A stretch of 64,000 nucleotides of DNA from Desulfotignum sp. (GCA_011389575.1 JAABUB010000002.1:1-64000); one strand, 5' to 3'; shown: positions 9,734 through 20,228, counted from the stretch's first letter. Program-made: numbers and translations. The notes: generated from the letters alone by a model not told the origin.

Positions 9734-11206
9734 TTAAAGCGTTGGGAACCGCCGGTTCAGGCAAAGGGATTTTTCAATCCCGTATCCCGCCCGCACCAGA
9801 GACAGTTCATCAAACCGGCCTGCCATCATCTGAATGCCTATGGGAAGGCCGTTTGCTGAAAATCCGCCGGGAACAGATATGCCGGGCACCCCGGCCATAT
9901 TGGCGGATAAGGTGAATATATCGGTCAGGTACATGGTAAGCGGATCATCCACTTTTTCTCCTAAGCGAAACGCAGGTGTTGGTGCCACCGGTGACAAAAG
10001 GATGTCACACACGTCAAATGCCCGGGAAAAATCTTCCATGATCAAAGCCCGAACCTGGGAGGCTTTGCCGTAATAGGCCTCATAATACCCGGCAGACAGG
10101 GCATAGGTACCGATGATGATCCTGCGCTGCACCTCCTTTCCGAACCCTTCGGATCTGGTCTGCTTGTACATGTCAATAAGATCATCTGCCTGGTGGGCCC
10201 TGAACCCGTATTTGACCCCGTCAAACCGGGCCAGGTTGGAACTGGCCTCACACGGGGCAATGATATAATAGGCTGCCACCACATAGGCTGTATGGGGCAA
10301 TGAGACCTCCACAATTTTTGCCCCCAGATCCTTGAGCACCTGCCTGGCATTGTCAAACACTGCCAGCACATCCGGATCAACGCCTTCCATGCCCAGGTAT
10401 TCTCTGGGGATACCCACGGTCATGCCCCGGAGGCTGTGTTTGTCAAAAGCAGCCAGACCTGTGGTAAAATCCGGAACATCTTTGGAGGCACTGGTGGAAT
10501 CCAGAGGATCATGGCCGGCTATCAGGTTCATTATCAGGGCGGCATCTTCCACGGTGCGGGCAATGGGGCCGATCTGGTCCAGAGAAGAGGCATAGGAAAC
10601 CAGACCGAATCGGGATACCCGGCCATAGGTGGGTTTGAGTCCCACAACCCCGCAATGGGAGGCGGGCTGGCGGATGGATCCGCCGGTATCTGTTGCCAGC
10701 GCAGCACTGCAGAACTGCGATGCCACAGCAGCAGCAGACCCGCCGCTGGAGCCGCCCGGCACATATTTTTCGTTCCAGGGGTTTTTGGTGGGAAAATAAC
10801 CGGAATTTTCCGTGGATGATCCCATGCCGAACTCATCCATATTGGTTTTACCAAGGATGACCCCCCGGGCCTGCCGGAATTTTTTCACCACAGTGGCATC
10901 ATATCGGGGAACAAAATTATCCAGAATTCTGGACCCGCAGCTGGTACGCATCCCTTTGGTGCACAACAGGTCTTTCATGGCCATGGGGATACCGGCAAAA
11001 GCCGTCTGAATGCCGGCAGCTATCTGCTGGTCGGCAGCATCGGCCTGGGCCAGGGCATCAGCACTGTCCAAAAAGGCAAAGCTTTTGATGGTATCATCAT
11101 GGGCGGCAATGCGGTCCAGCAGTGAGCCGGTGAGTTCCCTGGAGGATATTTTTTTTTCATCCAGCAGGCGGCGGGCGTCTGCCAGGGTCAATGTATGTAA
11201 ATCCAT
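9734..11206 (-). CDS. gatA: Aspartyl/glutamyl-tRNA amidotransferase subunit A
   Basis: GGSSGGSAAAVASQFCSAALATDTGGSIRQPASHCGVVGLKPTYG amidase signature. Confidence 0.97.
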   Translation of the reverse strand: MDLHTLTLADARRLLDEKKISSRELTGSLLDRIAAHDDTIKSFAFLDSADALAQADAADQQIAAGIQTAFAGIPMAMKDLLCTKGMRTSCGSRILDNFVPRYDATVVKKFRQARGVILGKTNMDEFGMGSSTENSGYFPTKNPWNEKYVPGGSSGGSAAAVASQFCSAALATDTGGSIRQPASHCGVVGLKPTYGRVSRFGLVSYASSLDQIGPIARTVEDAALIMNLIAGHDPLDSTSASKDVPDFTTGLAAFDKHSLRGMTVGIPREYLGMEGVDPDVLAVFDNARQVLKDLGAKIVEVSLPHTAYVVAAYYIIAPCEASSNLARFDGVKYGFRAHQADDLIDMYKQTRSEGFGKEVQRRIIIGTYALSAGYYEAYYGKASQVRALIMEDFSRAFDVCDILLSPVAPTPAFRLGEKVDDPLTMYLTDIFTLSANMAGVPGISVPGGFSANGLPIGIQMMAGRFDELSLVRAGYGIEKSLCLNRRFPTL

Positions 11207-11222
11207 GTATTTTTTCCTTATG

Positions 11223-11522
11223 TCATCTGCCGGGCTGTTTCACTACCCTGGGTACCAGATAATAATCATCTTCTTTGTGCGGGGCATTGGCCAGGGTCAC
11301 ATCAGGGCCGGGACTGGGACAAACCGTATCTTCGCGCAGTACATTTTCCATGAACGCGGCACCGGATACCGGTTTGACATCCTGTACATCCACATGGGCC
11401 AGTTTGTCCATATAATCCAGAATACCGCTCAATTGTTCACAAAGGGATGCTTTGCTCTGGTCGTCGATTTCAAGGCGGGCCAGGTGGGCGATGTTTTCAA
11501 CTTCCTGTGGTGAAATTTTCAT
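11223..11522 (-). CDS. gatC: Aspartyl/glutamyl-tRNA amidotransferase subunit C
   Basis: MKISPQEVENIAHLARLEID...LSGILDYMDKL, adjacent to gatA. Confidence 0.95.
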   Translation of the reverse strand: MKISPQEVENIAHLARLEIDDQSKASLCEQLSGILDYMDKLAHVDVQDVKPVSGAAFMENVLREDTVCPSPGPDVTLANAPHKEDDYYLVPRVVKQPGR

Positions 11523-11524
11523 GC

Positions 11525-12280
11525 TTATTCCTTTTTAATAATCATGCCGTTGATACCGGCCTGGTTCAATTTTTCAAGATACCGGCGCGCTGCATCCCGG
11601 GTGGCAAATGCCCCCACACGCACCCGGTACCAGGTCACCCCATCTATTTTTTTGCTGGTACGCATGGCGGTAAATCCTTTTTCATCCAGGACCGCTGTCT
11701 GGGTGACAGCATCTTTAAAGGATTTAAATGCTGCCACCTGGATGGTATAATCCCCAACGGTTCCCATAGCAGAATCTGGTGCATTTTTTTCAGGTGCCGA
11801 AGCTGTGCGGGATCCGGCAGGTGCCGATTTTTCATCTGCAGCATCATCCCTGGCTGTGGCAGATGCCTTGAATGTGGCTGCTTTTTTACTGGTTTTCACA
11901 GGAACCGGCTCCGGGCCTGTGGTTTTTGGTGCAGGGGGCACCCGGGTATCTGTGGTTTCCTGCTGCATTTTTTTTGCCTCCAGGGGTTTGTTTTCCTCTT
12001 TTCCCGGGATCACCTCTACTGCCAGTGCCTGCATATCATCCGGCTTGACAGGTTCGTTAAGTGCCTCAAAATAATGCAGCGCAATTTTCTTATCCGGATC
12101 TTGCGGGTTTTCTGCCTTTTGTGTTTTCTGGACCATGGCCTGGAGCCGTTCCTGAAAACTGTGGGTTTCAAAAGTTATGGGGGCAGTGCCCCGGCCCACC
12201 ATGATCCCCAGCAAAAACATCCATGCGCCGATAAATATATAAATGGTATATTTTATGGCCCCCTTAAAGGACATGGTCAC
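11525..12280 (-). CDS. SPOR-domain membrane protein
   Basis: N-terminal TM helix; C-terminal [14 protein letters not shown]...[29 protein letters not shown] domain. Confidence 0.85.
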   Translation of the reverse strand: MTMSFKGAIKYTIYIFIGAWMFLLGIMVGRGTAPITFETHSFQERLQAMVQKTQKAENPQDPDKKIALHYFEALNEPVKPDDMQALAVEVIPGKEENKPLEAKKMQQETTDTRVPPAPKTTGPEPVPVKTSKKAATFKASATARDDAADEKSAPAGSRTASAPEKNAPDSAMGTVGDYTIQVAAFKSFKDAVTQTAVLDEKGFTAMRTSKKIDGVTWYRVRVGAFATRDAARRYLEKLNQAGINGMIIKKE

Positions 12281-13944
12281 ATTCTTTCAGGTGCAGACAC
12301 CCCTAAAAGTGCAAGTCCGTTGCGGATCACTTTTTTCACGGCCAGCACCAGACTGAGCCGGGCCCCGGACAACGCAATATCTTCAGTGATCACCTTATGC
12401 CGGTTGTAATAAGCATGAAAAGCAGATGCCAGGGACATCAGATAGGTGAAAATCACATGGGGGTGGCAGGTGGCAGCACTTTTTTCCACCTGTTCGGGAA
12501 ACCCTGCCAGAATTTTGATCAGATTGATCTCTTCGGGTTCCACCAGATGCGACAGATTTTTGCCCCGGGTAAAATCGTTGTCCTCCACCAGGTTCCGATC
12601 CAATGCCTTGGACAAAATACCTGCAATGCGTGCATGGACATACTGGACATAATAGACCGGGTTGTCACTGCTTTTCTGCTTTGCCACTTCCAGATCAAAA
12701 TCCAGGCCCGAGTCATAGCTGCGGCTTAAAAACATAAACCGTGCCGCATCTATTCCCACCTCATCCACAATATCTTTCAGGGTGACAAATTCTCCGGCCC
12801 GGGTGGACATCTGGACGGGACTGCCTCCCCGAAGCAGGTTCACCAGCTGCACCAGAATGACCTGAAACTGGTCACGGCTTTTGCCCAGCGCCACCACAGA
12901 GGCTGCCATGCGGTTGATATATCCGTGGTGGTCCGCACCCCAGACATCGATGACCCGGTGAAATCCGCGTTCAAATTTTTCCTGGTGATAGGCAATATCC
13001 GAGGCAAAATATGTGGTCATTTTATTGCTTCTCACCACCACCCGGTCTTTTTCATCCCCGAAATCCCGGGTCCTGAACCACAGGGCCCCGTCTTTTTCAT
13101 ACACCAAATCTTTTGCCTGAAGATCTGCCAGGGTCTCTGCAAGCCGGCCGGAATCATACAGACTCTGCTCACTGAACCATTTGTCAAAAATCACGCCAAA
13201 AGCGGCCAGATCCCTGCGGATGCCTTCTAGTATCTGCTGTGCCGCATACCTGGCACACACGGCAATGCCGGCCTCATCACTTTGGTTTACAAAATCCGGG
13301 CCCTGGCGTTCAAGAACCTGGCGGGCCAGATCTCGGATATATTCCCCCTTGTAACAGTCATCGGGAAAATCACCCCTGCGGCCGGAAATTTCCAGCAGCC
13401 TGAACCAGACCGATGTGCCCAGGGTTTTGATCTGCCGGCCGGAATCATTGATATAATATTCTTTGGAAACCTTGAATCCGGCAAAAGCAAGAATATTTCC
13501 CACGGCATCTCCCACGGCAGCGCCTCTGCCATGTCCCACATGCAGAGGTCCTGTGGGGTTGGCAGAGACAAATTCCACCTGGACCGGTTCATTTCGGCCA
13601 AAGTTGGAGGATCCGTAACCAATATCTTGTGCAAGTATCTGGTCCACCTTCGGGTGCCAGGCCGATGGCTGCAGGAAAAAATTGATAAACCCGGGACCGG
13701 CCACTTCCACTTTTTCAATAAATGCTGCATGCTCCATTGCTGCAACAATAGTATGGGCAATTTTTTTGGGGGGCATTTTCTGGATGCCTGCCGATACCAT
13801 GGCAAAATTGGTGGACAAGTCCCCTTGGGAAGCATGTTTAGGGGCTTCTATTTCCATTTCCGGCATCTGGTCACAAGGCAGCATGCCGGTGTCAAACGCC
13901 TTTTTTGCGGCGGTTTGAACGATTTCTTTTACTGTATTTTTCAT
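12277..13944 (-). CDS. argS: Arginyl-tRNA synthetase
   Basis: [30 protein letters not shown]; class I signature; DALR-type C-terminus. Confidence 0.97.
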   Translation of the reverse strand: MKNTVKEIVQTAAKKAFDTGMLPCDQMPEMEIEAPKHASQGDLSTNFAMVSAGIQKMPPKKIAHTIVAAMEHAAFIEKVEVAGPGFINFFLQPSAWHPKVDQILAQDIGYGSSNFGRNEPVQVEFVSANPTGPLHVGHGRGAAVGDAVGNILAFAGFKVSKEYYINDSGRQIKTLGTSVWFRLLEISGRRGDFPDDCYKGEYIRDLARQVLERQGPDFVNQSDEAGIAVCARYAAQQILEGIRRDLAAFGVIFDKWFSEQSLYDSGRLAETLADLQAKDLVYEKDGALWFRTRDFGDEKDRVVVRSNKMTTYFASDIAYHQEKFERGFHRVIDVWGADHHGYINRMAASVVALGKSRDQFQVILVQLVNLLRGGSPVQMSTRAGEFVTLKDIVDEVGIDAARFMFLSRSYDSGLDFDLEVAKQKSSDNPVYYVQYVHARIAGILSKALDRNLVEDNDFTRGKNLSHLVEPEEINLIKILAGFPEQVEKSAATCHPHVIFTYLMSLASAFHAYYNRHKVITEDIALSGARLSLVLAVKKVIRNGLALLGVSAPERM

Positions 13945-13968
13945 ATGGCCTGGTTTGGCATCTGCCTT

Positions 13969-14421
13969 CTAATTTTCGTGTTCAGAAGTATCTTCCGGTG
14001 TAAATCTCGGGGTATCATCTTCAGAATCGATTTCCTTTATTTCATCTTCTTTGGAATCACCATCTTCATCCAGGAGTGCATCCAGTTCAACATCTTCATC
14101 TTCCAGCGCAAATTCTTCCTCTTCAGGCAGGGTTTCAGAATCCTTGAACTCCACTATGACCTTATCCTGGGTTGTGTCTGTGAAAAAATCAAGGGTTTCC
14201 CCATGGAGCTTGATACACAGATCCCGGGTGGGAAAAAAAGACCTGCGCCGCAGCAACCGGGTAAAAGGGTCCAGACCCTCCTTTGCTGCAGCAGCCATCT
14301 GTGCAAGATCATATTTTTCCTCATGCAGGGGCATGACAACCCCGGGATCCACTTCACTGGATTCCAGGACCGTTAAAATATTGTCTTTCACATTTTTTTC
14401 AAAACGAATTTTTTGTTTCAT
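13969..14421 (-). CDS. Hypothetical protein with strongly acidic C-terminal half
   Basis: MKQKIRFEKNVKDNILTVLES...ETLPEEEEFALEDEDVELDALLDEDGDSKEDEIKEIDSEDD. Confidence 0.6.
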   Translation of the reverse strand: MKQKIRFEKNVKDNILTVLESSEVDPGVVMPLHEEKYDLAQMAAAAKEGLDPFTRLLRRRSFFPTRDLCIKLHGETLDFFTDTTQDKVIVEFKDSETLPEEEEFALEDEDVELDALLDEDGDSKEDEIKEIDSEDDTPRFTPEDTSEHEN

Positions 14422-14569
14422 CTATTTTTCTCCTGTAAAAAGCATTGTCCTAAAACCCCTTAATATAGCGCAACCATTCTTTGTGTCAACAACAAGATGC
14501 GCCATTAAAAATCCAAGTTAGGTATTGACCTGTTTTGCACAAGATGATATAAATCTTTGGTTAATTTTT

Positions 14570-14657
14570 GGAGGAGTGGCCGAGCGGCTGAAGGCGGCGG
14601 TCTTGAAAACCGTTAAGTGTCAAAGCTTCGTGGGTTCGAATCCTACCTCCTCCGCCA
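14570..14657 (+). tRNA. tRNA-Ser (anticodon TGA), CCA encoded
   Basis: GGAGGAG acceptor paired with CTCCTCC, anticodon loop CTTGAAAA, variable arm, GGTTCGAATCC T-arm, terminal GCCA. Confidence 0.95.
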
Positions 14658-14672
14658 CAAAAAAATTGTCAC

Positions 14673-14764
14673 GGAGAAATGGCCGAGTGGCTGAAGGCGC
14701 TCGCCTGCTAAGCGAGTATGGGGGTAACACTCCATCGAGAGTTCGAATCTCTCTTTCTCCGCCA
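14673..14764 (+). tRNA. tRNA-Ser (anticodon GCT), CCA encoded
   Basis: GGAGAAATGGCCGAGTGG...CTGCTAAG anticodon loop, long variable arm, AGTTCGAATCT, CTTTCTCCGCCA. Confidence 0.95.
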
Positions 14765-14852
14765 CAGTCAAGGGTCTTCGGATTTGATATGATCAATCTG
14801 GAGACCCTTTTTTTGTCTGTAAGGTGTAAATTCTGGTGTGAAAAAAATATTT

Positions 14853-16067
14853 TTATGCAGGTTTTAACAATGAGTACACCTGCATGGGATTATTGATGCC
14901 TTTCAACAAAACCTTATCCCTGTCATATACCGGCCACAGGCCATCGATCAGATCTCTGGTGGCCTGGTTTACCAGAATATCACCGCCTGTGGCATAATCA
15001 GACAGGCGCGAAGCAATATTGGTCACAGACCCGGACGCGGTAAAGGTCATGCGGGTATCCAAAAGACCTTTGAATCTGGTCATACCCACCAGTGCGGTAC
15101 CGGAACTGATCCCCATGTTCACCTCCAGGGCCTCCATGTCTGAAAAAAGTTTCTCTCTGGAAATGGACTGGTTGACCGACCGGCTTCTGGCTGCGATTTC
15201 AAAGGCGGCTTTCACTGCATTCATGGCATTGGTTTTCGGGTCATGGTCCTTGAAAATAATCATGAACGCATCCCCGCTGGTTTCATTTATCTCACCGTGG
15301 GACCGGTGTATAGGGTCCACAAAACTGGAAAACAATTTTTCAATAATGGCGTTTACTTCCTGCTCAGACCGGCTGGCACTCAGGGCCGTATACCCCTCCA
15401 GATCCAGAAACAGCACACTGACATGTTTTTGTTCTTTTTCCCGGGTCAGAAGATCCGGATTCCTGTCCGCCATCTGGCGCACCGATCCCGGGATAAAAGC
15501 AGACAGGTTGGCCAGGGTCTGGCTGATGCGGATTTTTTCTCTGGTGATTTCCCACTGCCTTTTGGCATTTAATATGATGGTACCCAAAATGCCGGCAAAA
15601 TCCCGGATCAGATAAAAATCTTTGCGGGTATACCGGGTCATGGGCTGGATCACCACACTGATAATGGCCAGGATCCGGTCTTCCACAAACACGGGCATGG
15701 CATATTCCGGACCCACTGCCACCCGGGTGCCATCCGGTCTGACTATCGGTTCACTGTTGGAAACCACCACAGCATTTTTTTTGCTGATGGCCCGTTGTAC
15801 AGCCGGCCGGACCCGTTTGCAGGACTGACAGTTCACAGGCTGCTCATACAAAGCGCACTGCAGCGGGCTTGTGTACTGCTGTGCATCCGGATCCAGCAGC
15901 AGAATACAGACCTCCATGGCACTGGGAATAAGATTGCGCAGCTCTTCGCGCACGGTTTCAATAATCTCACTGACATCCATGAGCGGGGCGATCTTTTTGA
16001 TCAGATCCTGCTGGACATGAAAGCGTTCCTTGTAATAATGGTCCATTTTCCGCCTTTTTGTATTCAC
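14853..16067 (-). CDS. GAF-like domain plus class III adenylate/guanylate cyclase
   Basis: VSVLFLDLEGYTALSASRSEQEV...INETSGDAFMIIFKDHD...NMGISSGTALVGMTRFKG cyclase homology domain. Confidence 0.85.
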   Translation of the reverse strand: MNTKRRKMDHYYKERFHVQQDLIKKIAPLMDVSEIIETVREELRNLIPSAMEVCILLLDPDAQQYTSPLQCALYEQPVNCQSCKRVRPAVQRAISKKNAVVVSNSEPIVRPDGTRVAVGPEYAMPVFVEDRILAIISVVIQPMTRYTRKDFYLIRDFAGILGTIILNAKRQWEITREKIRISQTLANLSAFIPGSVRQMADRNPDLLTREKEQKHVSVLFLDLEGYTALSASRSEQEVNAIIEKLFSSFVDPIHRSHGEINETSGDAFMIIFKDHDPKTNAMNAVKAAFEIAARSRSVNQSISREKLFSDMEALEVNMGISSGTALVGMTRFKGLLDTRMTFTASGSVTNIASRLSDYATGGDILVNQATRDLIDGLWPVYDRDKVLLKGINNPMQVYSLLKPA

Positions 16068-16091
16068 TGTTTGCCCTGGATCCTCCTGGTT

Positions 16092-16415
16092 TTAAAAATG
16101 CCAGGTCATTGTGCCTAACCAGATATCAATACCGTCATTGGGGGATTTAATGGAGGCATTGGAATAATGCATATACCCCAGCTTGATGTCAATATGATTA
16201 ATAAAAACACCAAGACTGATGCGGTCTTCAAACTGAAAATTGGTGGAAAGATTTCTGCCGGCTATTTTGTAGTCATCATCCTGTCTTTTTTTGTGCAACC
16301 GCAGCCACATGTAAATTATCCCGGTGTGTATCACAAAAAACAACTTTGTGGATAGACCAAACTTCAAAAAAGAAAAGGGATGGTCAGTTCCCCACCAAAG
16401 GGAGCATTCAGACAA
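16092..16415 (-). pseudogene. C-terminal remnant of a PagL-like lipid A 3-O-deacylase / acyloxyacyl hydrolase
   Basis: ...INHIDIKLGYMHYSNASIKSPNDGIDIWLGTMTW matches the PagL-type HxSNA...PNxG motif; in-frame TAG just upstream, TTG-only start, N-terminal half missing. Confidence 0.45.
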
Positions 16416-16513
16416 GATTTTTCGATACTATATCATATCACCCGCACCTTATCAGGGTTTGTGCCAAACGGATTTTTTACTTACGATTGCCCGCAAACAG
16501 CATGCTTTTACCC

Positions 16514-16542
16514 TTGACATAAAATTTGAGTAAGTTTATATC
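16514..16542 (+). promoter_or_regulatory. Candidate sigma70 promoter for the RsbRD-like gene / dsrMKJOP
   Basis: TTGACA-N17-TATATC upstream of the 16602 start. Confidence 0.45.
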
Positions 16543-16601
16543 CTTCTAAAAATTGTTACAGGGCACTATTGTTGAACAAACCAGGGAATTGCCATAAACA
16601 A

Positions 16602-17117
16602 ATGACATTAAAACAGACGATCGAAGACAACCACACCATATTGCTGAAAAAATGGTTTCAGGCAACCATTGATACCTATCCCGCCCAGAGCGCAAAAATT
16701 CTGGGCAAAGATGTCGACCGGTTCGACAATCCCGTGGGTGCGGTCACCAGAGAATCTTTGGAAGACATCTTGCATCTGCTGGCCTCCGATTATACCAGTG
16801 ACGCCCTTGAAAAGGCACTGGATCCGGTCATCCGTATCCGGGCGGTCCAGGCATTTTCAGCAGCCGATGCTGTCAGCTTTATTCTTGCCCTTAAAAACAT
16901 TGGTGAAACAGTCATGGATTCATCCTTTTTCCGGGAATTTGACCGGATGGTGGACCAGGTCCTTCTGGCCGGGTTCAACCGGCTGATGAAATGCAGAGAA
17001 GATATATTCCTTTTAAAGGCCACAGAAAGCAAACGGCGCATTCATGCAGCCTTTGAAAGGGCAGGTTTGGTAAAGGAGCTTAAGGAGGAAGACCTGCTTG
17101 GCTCGAAAAAATCTTAA
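16602..17117 (+). CDS. RsbRD N-terminal-domain-like regulatory protein upstream of dsrM
   Basis: MTLKQTIEDNHTILLKKWFQATIDTYPAQSAKIL... helical RsbR-N-like; position before dsrMKJOP. Confidence 0.7.
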   Translation: MTLKQTIEDNHTILLKKWFQATIDTYPAQSAKILGKDVDRFDNPVGAVTRESLEDILHLLASDYTSDALEKALDPVIRIRAVQAFSAADAVSFILALKNIGETVMDSSFFREFDRMVDQVLLAGFNRLMKCREDIFLLKATESKRRIHAAFERAGLVKELKEEDLLGSKKS

Positions 17118-17118
17118 C

Positions 17119-17150
17119 ATGCATGACAAAATTTAAGGTTTGTCATGCAT
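17119..17150. promoter_or_regulatory. Perfect 12-bp inverted repeat between the RsbRD-like gene and dsrM
   Basis: ATGCATGACAAA-ATTTAAGG-TTTGTCATGCAT; no T-tract follows. Confidence 0.6.
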
Positions 17151-17173
17151 ACAATCTATGAGGTGGTTATAAC

Positions 17174-18178
17174 ATGACACAAAAGTACTTGATCCCCCTG
17201 ACAGCAGTATTTCTGCTTTTTCTCGTGGCGTACACAGGGGCGGGAGCAGGACTTGGGTGGTTCTTCGGGATTGTAGTTCCCTACCTGGCAGTGCTGGCCT
17301 TTTTGGTCGGCTTTGTCGTTAAAGTGATGGGATGGACAGCGTCTGCTGTTCCTTTCAGAATCCCCACAACCTGCGGACAGCAAAAGTCACTTCCCTGGAT
17401 TAAACAAAACCCCATTGACAATCCGGATACGTCATCTGGTGTGTTTGTCCGGATGCTTCTGGAGATATTTGCCTTCCGGTCGCTTTTCCGTAACACCAAA
17501 GCAGCATTCAACCGCAATGCATCCAACAGGATCATCTATTCCTGGGAGATTTTTCTGTGGGTGGCGGCCCTGGCTTTCCATTACGCATTTCTGGTGGTGG
17601 TGCTGCGGCATTTCAGATTTTTCACCGCCCCGGTGCCCGGTGCCGTTCAGTTTTTAGAAGCCCTGGACGGTATTGTGCAGGTGGGTCTGCCCGGGTTGTT
17701 TTTATCCGGCGTGGTCCTGCCGGCAGCCGCCCTGTTTCTTCTGGCACGCCGGCTGTTTGATGCCAAAGTGAAATATATGTCCCGGGCATCTGATTATTTT
17801 CCCTTGTTTCTGATCCTGGGCATTGCCGCCACCGGCATATCCATGCGGTATTTCACCAAGGTGGATGTCACCGGTATCAAGGAGATGACCATGGGTCTGG
17901 TTACCTTCAGTCCTGTCATCCCTGACGGAATAGGCGGACTGTTTTACGGCCATCTGTTCCTGGTCAGTATTCTGTTTGCCTATTTTCCGGCCAGCAAGCT
18001 CATGCATCTGGGGGGCGTATTCCTGAGCCCCACACGGAACATGGCCAATAATACCCGGGCCAGAAGACATATCAATCCCTGGAATTATGATGTGCCTATC
18101 CATACCTACGAAGAATATGAAGATCACTTCAGAGACAAAATGATTGAAGCTGGTTTGCCAGTGGATAAGAAGGAGTAA
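17174..18178 (+). CDS. dsrM: Sulfite reduction-associated complex protein DsrM (membrane cytochrome b-like)
   Basis: Multi-TM NarI-like protein, first gene of the canonical dsrMKJOP order. Confidence 0.93.
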   Translation: MTQKYLIPLTAVFLLFLVAYTGAGAGLGWFFGIVVPYLAVLAFLVGFVVKVMGWTASAVPFRIPTTCGQQKSLPWIKQNPIDNPDTSSGVFVRMLLEIFAFRSLFRNTKAAFNRNASNRIIYSWEIFLWVAALAFHYAFLVVVLRHFRFFTAPVPGAVQFLEALDGIVQVGLPGLFLSGVVLPAAALFLLARRLFDAKVKYMSRASDYFPLFLILGIAATGISMRYFTKVDVTGIKEMTMGLVTFSPVIPDGIGGLFYGHLFLVSILFAYFPASKLMHLGGVFLSPTRNMANNTRARRHINPWNYDVPIHTYEEYEDHFRDKMIEAGLPVDKKE

Positions 18179-18181
18179 TCA

Positions 18182-19831
18182 ATGGCCGACGAAATTACAC
18201 CAGATGAACTGCTGGATAAAATAGACTATGGCACACCATCCGGGGACTGGATGGATACCACCAAGTCCGTTCAAATCCGGCCCGGCATGTACTGCTACGC
18301 AGCCAAGGCTGAAAGCGTTGAGACACTGGGGCTGCCCAATGCCAGGCCCTGGAACCCCGTTGAAGATGACTGGAAACTGCCGGACGACTGGCAGCAGATC
18401 CTGCATGAGGGCATAAAGGAACGCCTGGAGCGTTTCCGGACATTCAAAATCTTCATGGATGTGTGTGTGCGCTGCGGTGCCTGTGCAGATAAATGCCATT
18501 TCTTCCTGGGCACAGGCGACCCCAAAAACATGCCGGTGCTCCGGTCCGAACTGCTCAGATCGGTTTACAGAAATGATTTTACCACCGCCGGAAAAATTTT
18601 ACAAAAAATTCCCGGGGGCCAGCGCCTTGGGGGAAACCGTCCCCTGACCCTGGATGCGCTCAAAGAGATGTGGTATTATTTTTTCCAGTGCACAGAATGC
18701 CGCAGATGCTCGGTGTTCTGCCCCTACGGTATTGACACTGCGGAAATCACCATCATGGCAAGGGAGCTGTTCAATCTTATCGGACTGAACATCGACTGGA
18801 TCGCCACCCCGGTGTCCAACTGCTATCAGACCGGGAACCACCTGGGGATTCAGCCCCATGCATTCAAGGACATGCTGGAATTTTTTGTGGAAGACATCGA
18901 AGATATCACCGGTGTGGACTGCACGCCCAATTTCCAGAAAAAAGGGGCGGACATCCTGTTCATCACCCCGTCAGGCGATGTATTTGCCGATCCCGGCACC
19001 TATACCTGCCAGGGATATCTGATCCTGTTTCAGTATCTCAAGGAAAAATACGGACTTGATGTAACCTGGTCCACCTATGCGTCTGAAGGCGGCAACTTCG
19101 GGTTTTTCACTTCCCATGAGACCATGAAGCGGCTCAACGCCAAAATGTATGCCGAGGCAAAGCGCCTGGGAGTCAAATGGATTTTGGGGGGAGAGTGCGG
19201 TCACATGTGGCGGGTCATCCACCAGTACATGGATACCATGAACGGCCCTGCCGATTTTCTGGAAGTACCGGTGAACCCCATCACCGGGACCCGGTTTGAC
19301 AATGCCGCTTCCACCAAGATGGTGCACATCACCGAATTTACAGCAGACCTGATCAAACACGGCAAACTGGAACTGGACAAAAGCAGAAACGCCAACCGGA
19401 TCATGACCTTTCATGATTCCTGCAACCCTGCCAGGGGTATGGGCCTTTTGGACGAACCCCGGTATGTGATCAACAACGTGTGCGACAATTTTTATGAAAT
19501 GCCGCCCAACACCATCCGGGAAAACACCTTCTGCTGCGGCTCCGGTGCCGGGCTCAACGCAGGGGAAAACATGGAGCTGCGCATGGCGGGCGCCCTGCCC
19601 CGGGCAACCGCCCTGAAATTTGTCCATGAAAAATTCGGGGTCAACACCCTGGGTACCATCTGTGCCATCGACCGGGCCGCTTTGTCCACCTTATGTGAAT
19701 ACTGGGTACCGGATGTGGAAGTGGCAGGCATCCATGAACTGGTGGGTAACGCGTTGATCCTGCCGGGTGAAAAAGAACGTACCGAAGACCTGAGAATGGA
19801 ACCGCTGCCAGGTTGCGAAGAGGAGGAATAA
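18182..19831 (+). CDS. dsrK: DsrK, HdrD-like Fe-S subunit
   Basis: CVRCGACADKCHFFLGTGDPKN, CTECRRCSVFCPYGIDTAEIT, HDSCNPARGMG...CCGSGAGLN. Confidence 0.96.
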   Translation: MADEITPDELLDKIDYGTPSGDWMDTTKSVQIRPGMYCYAAKAESVETLGLPNARPWNPVEDDWKLPDDWQQILHEGIKERLERFRTFKIFMDVCVRCGACADKCHFFLGTGDPKNMPVLRSELLRSVYRNDFTTAGKILQKIPGGQRLGGNRPLTLDALKEMWYYFFQCTECRRCSVFCPYGIDTAEITIMARELFNLIGLNIDWIATPVSNCYQTGNHLGIQPHAFKDMLEFFVEDIEDITGVDCTPNFQKKGADILFITPSGDVFADPGTYTCQGYLILFQYLKEKYGLDVTWSTYASEGGNFGFFTSHETMKRLNAKMYAEAKRLGVKWILGGECGHMWRVIHQYMDTMNGPADFLEVPVNPITGTRFDNAASTKMVHITEFTADLIKHGKLELDKSRNANRIMTFHDSCNPARGMGLLDEPRYVINNVCDNFYEMPPNTIRENTFCCGSGAGLNAGENMELRMAGALPRATALKFVHEKFGVNTLGTICAIDRAALSTLCEYWVPDVEVAGIHELVGNALILPGEKERTEDLRMEPLPGCEEEE

Positions 19832-19832
19832 A

Positions 19833-20228
19833 ATGACAAATAAATGGATCGTTACCGGACTGGCTGTCTTTGTTCTGGCCGTGCTCTCACCGTTCTGGTT
19901 CAACATGGTGACCACCACCCAGGCCGCACCCGAACCCGAGCTGCTGGGTCCTGCCAAAGAGGCCAGAAAATGTGTCCTGGACAAATATGAAATGCGGGCC
20001 AACCACATGTCTTTGCTGGATGAATGGCGGGATGCAGTGGTACGGGATGCCGACCGGATCTATGTGGCTGCCAACGGCAAATCCTTTCACATGAGCCTGT
20101 CCACAGGAGAAAATTCCTGCCTGGGCTGCCATGAAGACAAGGAAAAATTCTGTGACTCCTGTCATACCTATACATCGGTGAACCCATATTGCTGGGAATG
20201 TCACACAAACCCCAAGGAGATTGAATGA
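19833..20228 (+). CDS. dsrJ: DsrJ, triheme cytochrome c
   Basis: Three CXXCH motifs: CLGCH, CDSCH, CWECH; N-terminal membrane anchor. Confidence 0.96.
   Translation: MTNKWIVTGLAVFVLAVLSPFWFNMVTTTQAAPEPELLGPAKEARKCVLDKYEMRANHMSLLDEWRDAVVRDADRIYVAANGKSFHMSLSTGENSCLGCHEDKEKFCDSCHTYTSVNPYCWECHTNPKEIE

Noticed and set aside
8580-9737. 385-aa plus-strand ORF
   Set aside because: Antisense shadow of mutL; no recognisable domain.
11447-12409. 320-aa plus-strand ORF
   Set aside because: Antisense to the SPOR-domain gene and the argS 3' end.
13282-14376. 364-aa plus-strand ORF
   Set aside because: Antisense to argS and the acidic hypothetical gene; Phe/Ile/Cys-rich shadow composition.
14570-14764. 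Tandem tRNA-Ser genes as a possible integration site for a mobile island
   Set aside because: No integrase, direct repeats of the tRNA 3' end or foreign-looking cargo adjacent.
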